64,000 bases of DNA from Vitrella brassicaformis (Eukaryota; Sar; Vitrellaceae): the NCBI GenBank assembly GCA_001179505.1, contig CDMY01000718.1, positions 1-64,000 of the forward strand, read 5' to 3'. Both the position numbers and the translations under genes were made by a program. Position 1 is the first letter of the stretch; the number at the start of each line of letters is the position of its first letter. Below, piece after piece: positions 23,434 to 33,057 of this stretch. Under the pieces are notes generated by a model. That model did no database searches. It was not told the origin of the DNA and was given only the letters and a program-made list of their open reading frames with translations.

Positions 23434-23985
23434 TCAACCACACAGATGCTTGAGCCCACTGTCGTCATGCAGCCACGCTTCATGCACCATACGCATCATG
23501 AACGAGGAGGGCAGCTCACCACACACCCCACACACGCACACCCACCTCCTCTCACTCACCGAATGTTGGGCAGGTTTGTTGCCGCTCGGAAAGCGGGTTG
23601 GTCCAAGGACCTGGTTGATGCTGCACAGGTGGTCGAAGGACCTCAGGGGTTCCCCCAGCACGACCTTCATCGAGGCACCTGACGACACGACACACACGAC
23701 AACACACGGAGAAATCCACGCATGGACGATGATGGGATGCGTGCATCGGTGTGCGTCTCATCACTCTGTGACGCTTACTTGTGCTGAGAGGAAATTCGAA
23801 GCCGAAGGGGCCAGCCGACAGGCACGTGCCCCCCCCTCCGGCACTGTCTCCATCGAGCCCCTGCACGCACGCACCCACACACACCAAAGAGGGATACACA
23901 CAAGGACGGCCGACAGTGAGCACGGTGTGTGTCCATCCTTACATGTGCGGGAAGGGATCCTTTTATCTTTTTCGAATCGCTAATC
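23434..23985 (-). CDS. Small unknown gene, partial model
   Basis: Three exon-like pieces join in phase on the minus strand: one near 23980-23945 (ISDSKKIKGSLPAH), one near 23862-23782 (GLDGDSAGGGG, then AGPFGFEFPLST) and one from about 23680 to 23568 (SMKVVLGEPLRSFDHLCSIN, then PTRFPSGNKPAQHS). The reading can continue to a stop at 23434. The middle exons look coding by composition, but there is no known domain, and no clear start was found (an ATG in the hairpin near 24110 is a candidate). It is the one likely break in the strand alternation of the window. Confidence 0.3.
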
Positions 23986-24050
23986 TATGTGCCTGTCTGT
24001 CTGTCTGTCCTGCCTACAGGAAGGAAGAATAGATGTGGCGCCAGTTCGTC

Positions 24051-24104
24051 TGGGCGCCTCATGACGCCTAGCGTGCGCCTCGCTAGGCATTATGAAGGCG
24101 CCCA
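24051..24104. repeat. Imperfect 23-bp inverted repeat (hairpin)
   Basis: TGGGCGCCTCATGACGCCTA at 24051 and its near reverse complement ending GGCGCCCA at 24104 form arms of about 23 bp with a loop of about 7 bp (24074-24080). It could be the remnant of a small inverted-repeat element or a structured RNA end. Confidence 0.7.
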
Positions 24105-24785
24105 GCATTACTGACTTTTGTTGTTGTAGAGAGATAAGGATCGCCTGTCTGATATGGGCCTACCTAGCTACCACTGCATTCATGTGCACATGTAACCGGG
24201 TGGGATGGCACTTCCGTAATGCCTTCCGCTTGTGCGTTCAGCATGCTTCAGTGCCACTCCCCAGAGAGCGCGACGGCGTCATCTCTGTCCCCCCTGCGCA
24301 ACCCCCAACGGGGCACTTGCACAGAGGAGAACCCACACTCATAGGCAGCCCTCCCTGTCTCCATCGAGACCTGGGAGGGACACCTTATTTAAGTCTATAA
24401 AACCGGCGAAGGCCGGGGCTGGGCGGATGCCTGAAATACACACACACACACACACACAACACAGACAGAAAGGGACAGAAAGAGAGGATGTGTACAGATG
24501 GGTGTCGATTGTGTGTGTGTGTGTGCAGGTTCGTGCAGGTTCGTGTGTGTGAGCTGCCCTCCTCGTTCGTTCACTTCACATGCGTTAAAGTCATGCAGAT
24601 GGAAACGTACAACTGCTGCTACAGAGTACCACATTTACACAGGAAGAAAGAGCTAGAAAGAGCCAGCAGGTCACACCCCATCTGTACACTTCCCTCTATC
24701 TCAAACAGGCAGCAGCCACCACCAAAAACAGCTGGGATCTTCGGTAACTCGCGGCTTCTTTCTCAGCATCAGCATCGTCGGCAGG
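24105..24785. other. Intergenic
   Basis: Contains CA repeats (24437-24457), TG repeats (24510-24525) and a short CCGGC-GAAG-GCCGG hairpin near 24403-24416. No gene supported. Confidence 0.55.
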
Positions 24786-26013
24786 TCAGCTGGTCGCCTT
24801 TGTGTTCTTGAAGGCAGCGGCGGCATTGTTGAGGACGTGAAGCGCCATGCAGAACAGACCCGAGTGATACTGCACATGCACACAGATGGATGAAAGGACA
24901 GCCTGTGTGTAGGTCCTCTTGTGTGTGCACGTGTGTACCTTCTCCATGAGCATGGCCATGCTGATGGACAGACCGATGGCCCGCAGACTCTCATTGTCCG
25001 CCATGCAGTTCACATACGTCTGGTAGTCGATCGTCTCCTCCTCCTTCTCGAGTCGCTCGAGCCACTCGGCCTCCGTCACGCCGAACGTGCTCTCCATCCC
25101 ATAGCTCTCGTGCAGGCACGCGCAAACGAATGTGCTGACCATGACCCGCACGAAGCGCATCACAGGCGAGTCGATCAGCTGCTGCGCCTCGTCCACCTCT
25201 TCTTGCTGCTGTTCTTGTCTCGGTTCTCGCCTCCACAGGCGGCTGAGCAGCGGCCGCCGTCTTGCCGCCTCCACCATTGCCTGGAGTGCCTCTCGCCGCT
25301 CCTTCCTCCTTCTGGTGTGGCGGCGGATGATGCTCAGTGGCAGCCGCCTCAGCAGCAGCTCCTGCACCAGCAGGCGACACTCGATCTCCTCCACAATCGG
25401 CGCGATCACCACTCCACTCAGCATCGAGTAGTGAGGCGACTTCGGTGTCAGACTGTGGATCAGGGCTCTCTGCCGGCCACGCAACCACCCGATGATCCCC
25501 CCAGCTGCGCCAAAGATGCGTACGGCATGTCCGTGCCGCGATAGCTCCTGAGCAATGGCCGCGCCCAGGATGACAGGGAGGGCGGGCAGCTCGGTGAGAT
25601 AGTGCATGATGAGCCGCTCGAACTGCTGCAGCTCGAGGCTGTGCTTGTGCTTGCGGATCTCCCTCAGGTCCTCCTTGAGCAGTTTCTCCGCCTTTGCGAG
25701 GCCGGCCGGCGGCTCCTTGTGGCACTTCTTGAGCGCGCGAACCTCAACCAGCTGCTGGCAGATGAGCCGCTCCAGCTGGCACACCTCGCAAAGCTCCAAG
25801 TCGTGCTTGGCGCTGCACTGCGATGCCTTGACAGGCCGCAACGACGCAGCTGCGCTCTCGCACGATGGCCGCTGACTAGGACGGCAGGGCTTGGCAGCAG
25901 CGGCAGCAGTAGATGTGCCACGGCAGCGTCGGCTGAAGAAAGACGTTTGTCCGGCAGAGATGAGGTGCAGGCAGCTCAGAAAGAGAACAGGAAACGCCGG
26001 AAAGGGATACATC
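24786..26013 (-). CDS. CPBP (CAAX-type) intramembrane metalloprotease, copy A
   Basis: Start at ATG 26013 (MYPFPAFPVLFLSCLHLISA is a signal-anchor-like N-terminus). One long exon and a short last exon are separated by an intron of about 65 bp after MLMEK (about 24873-24938). All three hallmark motifs of the CPBP/Rce1-type family are present: the EExxxR pair (APIVEEIECRLLVQELLLRR), F-x3-H (FVCACLHESYG) and H-x3-N (ALHVLNNAAAA). These residues coordinate the catalytic metal in Rce1. A charged helical region precedes the core, and a basic/Gln-rich loop lies between motifs 1 and 2. The likely site is a membrane of the secretory or plastid route. Divergently paired with copy B. Confidence 0.8.
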
Positions 26014-26230
26014 CTGGATGATCGGGATGGCCCCACAGGCAGAGGACTTCCGAGGCTCGCACATTCCTGGCGCCAGATCTGCCACCATTACGACATCCGC
26101 AGGGATCCCATTCTCCTTGTTCAACCATCCAATGAGAAGAAAGCATCTTGATTGTCATCCCGACCTCTGCAGATCTGCCTCTGCCAGCTCCCAGCCGTGT
26201 TACTCATTGAAGAGGCCCTTCAGCGTTTCC
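26014..26230. promoter_or_regulatory. Divergent promoter between the two CPBP genes
   Basis: 217 bp separate the two start codons on opposite strands, so this must hold both promoters. No specific element can be named. Confidence 0.45.
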
Positions 26231-27286
26231 ATGCGCTTCGTGGTGTCCGCCTGCATCCTCATCTTCACGCTTGAAGCGTCGCTGTGCTCTGCCGGGAGGT
26301 CACGGAGGCGGTTGCTGGAGAGAAGGAGACCGGCCTTATGGGGCAACAGCGCTCGGCATCGGTGCTGCGCATCAGCTCATCTTCCCCAGTGGCTGAACCG
26401 CCCCAAGGTCAGGCAAGCTGTGCACCACCTGCAGCGCTCATTCACCGGGGACGCGAGAAGGCGTCTTATCCGCTACTATCTGCTGCAAGAGCTGGTGAGT
26501 ATCGGCGGCACCTACCTCAACTTCGAGCTCTCCCAGCGGGGCATGGCTGTGCGGCTTCCGTGGTGGGTCAACCGATGCATTCGGTGGCACAACTGGCAGC
26601 ACGTCAAGATCCGCGAGCTCTTCACCACTCAGATCCCCATCCAGTCGGCGCTCATCGCACCCATCCTGGAGGAGCTGGAGTTCAGATGGCTGCTGCAGGA
26701 GGGCCTCCTGCGCCAGCTGCCCAGGCTGGCGGCAATGTGGCTGTCTGGGGACGATCCTCGCGGCTTTGGTGCGGCCATTGTGCGGTGGCTGAGACGTCTG
26801 CGGGGCAATCATGACAAGGCCAACTCAAGGCAGAGGAGAAAGAGATGGGCGCGCTCGTCTGACGACCATCGGAGGATGCCCCTGGCCTTCATCGACTCGC
26901 CCCCATGTCGGCTGCTGCGTGTACTGCTCACGTCCATCATCTTCTCCATCCCTCACCACCAGGAGCCAGGGCCCATCGAGCTGGCGCCTGCCCGGGCAGC
27001 CAGCAGCGACGCCGCCCTCCCCGCTGGCCGTGCTGCGCGGAGAAAGAGGCGGCGCAAGCTCGATGGGCGGACACTGGAGAGATGCATCTACGCCAATCGC
27101 ATCTTGACGGCGTTCGGTCAGGGTGTGATATGGGGCTGGGTTGAGGAGGAGGCCCACGAGATCGTGCGGTGCATAGCGCTGCACATGCTGCACAACACGC
27201 AGCAGCGTGTGTGCATCGAGCTGCTCAAGAGGGTGCTGAATTGGAGGGAGGACATCAGGCAGAGGAGGGAAGACAGGATGGCCTGA
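26231..27286 (+). CDS. CPBP (CAAX-type) intramembrane metalloprotease, copy B
   Basis: Intron-free, unlike most neighbours. Start chosen at ATG 26231 because it gives a signal peptide (MRFVVSACILIFTLEASLCS); the frame is open from 26018. The core motifs match copy A: APILEELEFRWLLQEGLLRQ, F-x3-H in IIFSIPHHQEP, and H-x3-N in ALHMLHNTQQ. Two basic, low-complexity loops (LRRLRGNHDKANSRQRRKRW and AARRKRRRKLDGRT) interrupt the core. It is a paralogue of the gene on the other side of the divergent promoter. Peptidase activity is expected from the intact motifs; the substrate is unknown. Confidence 0.8.
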   Translation: MRFVVSACILIFTLEASLCSAGRSRRRLLERRRPALWGNSARHRCCASAHLPQWLNRPKVRQAVHHLQRSFTGDARRRLIRYYLLQELVSIGGTYLNFELSQRGMAVRLPWWVNRCIRWHNWQHVKIRELFTTQIPIQSALIAPILEELEFRWLLQEGLLRQLPRLAAMWLSGDDPRGFGAAIVRWLRRLRGNHDKANSRQRRKRWARSSDDHRRMPLAFIDSPPCRLLRVLLTSIIFSIPHHQEPGPIELAPARAASSDAALPAGRAARRKRRRKLDGRTLERCIYANRILTAFGQGVIWGWVEEEAHEIVRCIALHMLHNTQQRVCIELLKRVLNWREDIRQRREDRMA

Positions 27287-28011
27287 TCCATCGCTGATGA
27301 TGGGCCGAGTGAGTGAGTGAGTGAGAAAATCCGACTGAGAGGGGAATGCAATTGCTGTGCAGTCGTTTTAGAGAGAAAGGAGGCAGAGGAAGGTGTGTAT
27401 AGGCAGAGTGAGAGTGATGAGAGACCGACCGACTCGATGTTTCTTTGGATGCACGTGTGGTTCAATCAATAGTTGTCCGCCAAATCCACGCTACCATCCA
27501 CATATTGTCCATGGAAATTATTCGTTTAAGAAGAGAGCCGCCGAAGAGTCTTGACACATGTACTTATGTAGACACGGGTCACAAGGCAGGCAGGCAGGCA
27601 GGCAGACAGGCAGGCATGTGTGTGCGGCCATGTGAGTACATCTCGGGGTAGCTCTGACTGACAGGGATTTGCCTCAGTGAGCGGGGGCATCTGGTTGGTT
27701 CAAAGCTTGGTTGTCGGCTGATGCGGCCCGTCCCACGCGACACACACACGGGCCAAGAGACAGAATGCACGAATGCGATGATGGAGCCCACGTGCATCTG
27801 AAGGCGTGACATCCACTGACTTGACGGCCACATGACTGCCCACCTCTTGGGCAATGCCATTGTCACGCACAGCCTCAAGATTGGATGGATGCATAATCAC
27901 GCAGTCGTGTGTGCGTCTATCGGACACACGGATGCCAAGGGCGTCCATTCATCCTCACACACAAACATACAATCGTCGCTGTACATACATACAAGACACG
28001 AGAGAGCAGAG
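27287..28011. other. Intergenic, convergent 3' ends
   Basis: Contains a GGCA repeat run at about 27590-27613. No supported gene. Confidence 0.55.
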
Positions 28012-29588
28012 CTAAAAAAAAGTGAGCACCTCCAGCTCGTCGGCAACAAACGAAAAGTGCCCTCCCAACACAGCGTTATCATGTTCGTCTCTTGCCCCAC
28101 GATAGCCTTCTGGCACGTACCGACTGTCGATAGACTGACTGCAGCTGCGCATATCTGCGGCTGGGCCACAGCCCAGCCACAGATCCCAGTGGCCAATCTG
28201 CAGTCTCGCTACCCCAAACACCGCCCCCTGTCTGCCAGCCACATCCACCCCCGTTCTGGTCTGGTTCACATCGATCCTTCGCGGTGTGTCAAAGTGGCCA
28301 GCTAGAGAAAAATGGCTCACATCACACTCGTAGGTGTTGACAGCAGTGGGCTCATCCGGCAGGGTGATGCCGGCACTGATCCATGCGCCGAAGAGGTACT
28401 GATTCGCGCGAATGACGAACACCAGTTCCTCCGTGTTGCCAACGCAGCGCAGCAGATCGTCATACGATGGCCCATCACGTGTGGAACTGATGAAGGAGAG
28501 AGCGAGATGCAGAGAGCACCGGGATGGCGGCTGCGCTTGTGCGTACCGATATAGGGATCGAAGAGAGTTGTCTGCGTTCATCCAGTATCTGATGAGCATG
28601 TCCTGCACCGTGGTCAGCGTGCTCTGGGGCACCAGCGCCTGCAACCACACACATGACATGAAAGAAAAGAGAGCGTGGTGACTCACTGACACAAGTCAGT
28701 CATAGAGAGACCCTCTCGTCAATCACCCTGTTCCAGGTACCTACCTACCGTCATGAAGTCGTGCACTTGTCGTCTCATCGATGACAGTCCCGCCTCCATG
28801 TCGATGTCATCCTGCAGGCCCCACACCTCGACGACCTTGCCGATGTCGGCCAGGGTCAGCGAATAGGCAGCTGTGGCGCACTTGTGGAGCAGAGCTATGT
28901 CGTCCCGCTCTGACCAACCAAACGATGACATATCGCCTATTCTGCGGCGCGTGTGTGTCTGTATGTGTGTGGGTGTGTGGGTGTGTGTGTATAGATACCC
29001 ACCCCTTTGATCATTCATCTGGGCTACTGCACAAATGCCAACAGACACGCAGAGTGCATCCACAGACTGCCTTCGTTGGTTCGTGTGTGTGCAGGTGACC
29101 TGATCGCACGTGGGCTTCGACTGCTGCTGCCAGTGCGTAGTTCTTGGGCACCTCCTCATTGGCCGGAGTGGTCACCCTGGGTACAGAGAGAAGCATCACA
29201 GCCCTTAGCCCTTTTCTCCACCCCTACCGGCATCTGTATGGGCACGTGATGGCGCCATTCCTGGCGTGCCGCTGCAGATCCATGACACACTGCACACATG
29301 CAGTACACGACAGGAAAGAACGAACCAAGGCGAGCATTACAGCAGCTGGCTGCCTCTGGCGCTTCTCACCCCTGCGCAGAACGAGTGACCTGGACACACA
29401 AGCGAAATACACACACACACACACACAAATTAAGAGCTGTTGCATGTGACTGGACTCACACGATGTTTCTTTGCCTTACCGCATCTGAGTTGTCGCGGCT
29501 CGTGCCTTGCACTGCTCTCGAAGGCAGCATGACAGATGGTGCACGCCAGATGCTCATGCTCATCAGGGAAACCTGCTTGTTCTGCCAT
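28012..29588 (-). CDS. RING finger - TLDc protein (copy B)
   Basis: Start at ATG 29588 (MAEQAGFPDEHEHLACTICH). The RING-HC is rebuilt across small exons as CTICH, RCG|HSFCAGC and CPYRC. The linker exons carry VPKNYALAAAVEAH and KCATAAYSLTLADIGKVVEV, then EAGLSSMRRQVHDFMT, closely matching copy A. The TLDc domain has RDGPSYDDLLRCVGNTEELV, FGAWISAGITLP, FSLAGHFDTPRRID, RSCSQSIDSRYVPEGYRG and FVADELEVLTFF. The same exon order as copy A shows gene duplication with inversion, about 5 kb apart. Probably an E3 ubiquitin ligase by family. Confidence 0.75.
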
Positions 29589-29761
29589 CACGGATGAATG
29601 AATCTCACTATGAATGCAATTCTCCTCTTCAGAGGGGGGCCAGCTGGCCAGCTATTCTACCCGCCCATCACTTGGATATTCCAGGAAGCCGCTTTTCTTC
29701 GAGCTCGCAGCGTCGATTCGACGACGATGGAAGTTGGAGATCTTTCGTGATCTGCGGTGCG

Positions 29762-31340
29762 ATGGCGTCAGCAGCAGGCAGCCGGACCATCGCTGATGCG
29801 CTCCGCAGGTGTAATTCCCGCGACATTCTGGACATGTCATGCCGTGAGCCCGTCACCAACTCGCCCTTCGGCCACACGGCAGTGACCAAGCTGGAGATCT
29901 TCAGGCGGATTCGGCAGCTGGGGATGAGGAATGTGGCAGCTCTTGCCTGGTATGACGACTACTCTCCGGTGGAGGACCAATTCCTCGAGCTGCTGGTGGC
30001 CGAGGAACCTCTGTTGAATGGGATCGTCGTCATGTTCCCGACAGGTGCGCACACACGATTTCATTGCATTGCGGTGATCGAGCCTTCTCATTACGTCTTG
30101 TGGTGTCTGTCTGCAGGTGACCAGTCCGCGCTCGCCAAGCTGCGGGCATCGTCCATCCCCAACGTGTTCATCGACGTCTACCTCTCACCCCGCAATCAGC
30201 GCGGCGCTGTTGACGCATCGTCCGGCCCCCAGACCCACCTGCAGCAGACCCTCCAGTCGATTCTGGAGCACTTCAAGGCCATCAGCGGGCAGCGGCAGCC
30301 ACCTCCAAATTGTGGTGTGAACCTTGATTGGAAGTACCGCTACCACATCTACGTCAACCTGGTGGATCTATGCGATGCGCCCATCGGCACGCCGGCCACT
30401 GATGCCGTTATCGCCTACCTCAAGCATGCCAACATCCCCAACGTGACGCACATCTGCTTTGAGGAGTTCAGGGGCGACTGGACGCACGAGAAATACGGCG
30501 AGGTGGCGGCCTTACTCAGGTGAAGTCTCAGACGAGGCAGCACGACTGACTGATGGATTGAAGGCTTCTTGTTTGTCTCCATTCAGGTCACATTTCCCTC
30601 GCGGCCGCTATAAGCTGCTCGTCCACGCCCACGCTGGCGCAGTGGCCAACGACACGGGCGCGTGCACTTTGGAAGCTGTCAAGCACGGGGCGGACGGCAT
30701 CTGGTCGGCCTTTTTGCCCGACGCCGCCCAGGTTGGCCACAACGCCTCCATTCGTTTCCTCAGTGACCTCTGGCGCTTCGACCATCCCACTGTGGATCAC
30801 TTCTACTCATTCGACAAAGTGAGCAGACACACACGGGCAAAGATCGCTGAGCACTTTGGTGTGAATTTGGTGCTTCAGATGATCCCACTGGCCCGCGAGC
30901 TCCATGAGCTGAGCTTTCCGGGCGTCCCTATCGATCCGCGGTGCCCCATCTACGGCGCCCATGCGGCTGCCTGGGTCAATCAGGCCTTCAGACACCAGGA
31001 CAACTCGCCACACGCGTTCCCGGCCGAAGCGGTGGGCCACATGCACGTTGAAGTAATAGCACACGACACGATTGTGCCTGTCTGCTGTGCATTTTTGTGT
31101 CAGTTTGGCGGCTTTAATCGATCGCGGATCGCTCCAATGATCTCCGACGACACCACAATTGCCGGGCGAGTGGGCGAGGTGGTCGGCACGTCTTTTACCG
31201 GGCTGCCACTCGAGAGGCAGCAAGAGGTCGCTCGACGGATACGTCGGTGTATGCACGCCGTGCTGGCTGATGGGCGACGCTATGACTTCGATCATCCCGA
31301 GATCGTCAAGTGGATCTATCAACACGTATGTGACAACTGA
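29762..31340 (+). CDS. HMGL/DRE-TIM-like barrel protein
   Basis: From ATG 29762 (MASAAGSRTIADALRRC) the exons encode alternating strands and helices: KLEIFRRIRQLGMRNVAALA, NVFIDVYLSPRN, YHIYVNLVDLCDAPIG, NVTHICFEEFRGDW, then YKLLVHAHAGAVANDTGACT followed by EAVKHGADGIWSAF and a GHNAS motif. The HxH strand with a following A-N-D helix and the GNA-like motif are those of the pyruvate-carboxyltransferase/HMG-CoA-lyase barrel. The N-terminal DRE motif is not obvious, so the catalytic identity is uncertain. The reading ends at a stop at 31338-31340. Alternatively, a GTATGT donor (about 31327) splices in phase 0 to 31384 and fuses it to the next entry. Confidence 0.5.
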
Positions 31341-31383
31341 CAGGCCATCAAGTCGAGCTTGTACCTCCTGTGGTGTCTTTCAG

Positions 31384-33057
31384 GTCTCTTTGCTGCGTGC
31401 TGATGAGGAAGTTGCAGCTCCATCGGCGCAGACAGAGCCTTTGCCGGCGATCCGCGACTCGCAGCCAGTGCCTGCGACTCAAAGGTGACGATGAGAGTGG
31501 CGAATTGCTTCATCCGAGTGAATACATCGCCTATGTTCTTGTCAGGGTCCCTAGTGTTCCGTTGGCGTCGGACGGTGACCATACGGACATCGACACGGCC
31601 ATGGCTGGTGAACAGAATATAGAGATCGCTCCGCAAACAAACAGGTGAGCAAACACAGTCCTCGTCACTGCACGTCCATCATCTCACGCTCATGCCCCTT
31701 TCTCAGGTCATCTGACGCATCCGCGGAAGACGGAGATGCATCTGCGACACATCTGGCCTCGCCCTCATCCCAGCGGCGGCCACTTGCGGGTCTGCAGAGA
31801 ATCGGCACCATCGAGCTGGGCGGCAATCCTGAAGAGAATCGTGCAGCGGTGGACAGACTGCGGGTAACTCAGCAGCACTAGATGCACGGGCCAGAGAATT
31901 CAAGCTTGCATGTGACCTCACCGTGTGTGTGTGTGTGCTGTTCCTGTGTGCTGTAGGATGTCCTCACATCGCGTGGCTGCCGGCGATCTCTCACTCAGCT
32001 GGTGGTGGCGATGAGCTTCTGCCGCATCAACAGCAGTGTCCTTCCCGTCTTGCAGTCCGTCGAGTCGCTGCACAGCTCGTGCTGCCGAGCCGACGCCGAT
32101 GTCGTCTTCGAGGCCCGACGTGTGGAGAGTTTCGACCTGTCGCTCTTCTACAGCGACGACTTTCCCCACAGCCCCTCCCCCCTCTTCATGATGGCCATGC
32201 AGGCGGTCGCACGGAAGGCGAGACAGGTGCTCTACATCATCAGCCAGCACGACCTCACCCACCCCGTCGACAGCCCCAGCCAAGCGGCCATCGACATCGC
32301 CAAGACACTCAAATTCGACAACGCGCATACCGCATTCGACGACCAACAAGTGTGTGTCCGTAATGCCCCTGGCTTCGTCCTCCCTGCCGACACGCCCTCA
32401 CCCCGCCCCGCCATCATCGAGTACCTGCAGCCGTTGCCAACGGACACTGAGCTGCACATTCGCAGCCCTGTTGGCGGTGCTGCGGGTCGACTGCTGACAC
32501 AGAAGATGCGCAGGAAGGTGAGCGTGAGCTTCACGAGAAGTGTGAGTCCAGAAGACAGAAGGGGCGTGTTAGAAGGCCTGGGGGAAGAGAGGCAGGTGAG
32601 CACCGTCCGTTTCGCGATGGGGGGGCGTTCTTCGGTAAGTCTCACTGAGGGTGCATTCGACGGCTGGCGATCGAATAGTTTCCCCTCAATTGAGTGTATA
32701 GTCATGGACTTAGCAGGTACGCAGTGCAGTGCAGGGGAAGTGTTCGTCGGCTGGCTGGCTGGTTCAGGTCATCTGTGCTTTCTTGTGTGTGCATTGTTGC
32801 CGTGTGTTTGTCATTCAGTGCCTCGCGAGTTGGAGGCCACTGCTGCTGTCGAGCTCATCTGCGGCGGCATCGAGTCTGTCGTCGGTGCGGTGGGAGGCCT
32901 GGAGGAGCTGACCATGTTTGTGCGTGGCGCCGAAGCCGCTCGCACCGCCGTTCAGCGGCTGCTTCCCACCGGCACGGATATCGGCAACAATTTCACTATC
33001 GGCACTATCTGGGAGGTACCATCGACCATTGTGCTCGCTGCAATTCGTCGCTGTTAG
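31384..33057 (+). CDS. F-box/LRR-family C-terminal half (probably fused to the upstream barrel gene)
   Basis: Exons run from VSLLRADEEVAAPSAQTE through RPLAGLQRIGTIELGGN, SLTQLVVAMSFCRINSSVLP, SFDLSLFYSDDFPHSPSPLF, AIDIAKTLKF and LTEGAFDGWRSNSFPSIECI to VPRELEATAAVELICGGIES and a stop at 33055-33057. Every block has a match in the 48.6-51.4 kb gene, but the F-box-like N-terminal half of that gene is missing here. No start codon is evident at the 5' end, and the upstream exon joins in phase 0. Strand alternation along the window also fits a single gene 29762-33057. Function unknown; leucine-spaced repeats suggest protein binding. Confidence 0.55.

Noticed and set aside
24391-24416. TATA box (TATAAAA) with a GC hairpin as a promoter
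   Set aside because: No gene starts downstream on the plus strand; the next gene runs on the minus strand and ends at 24786.
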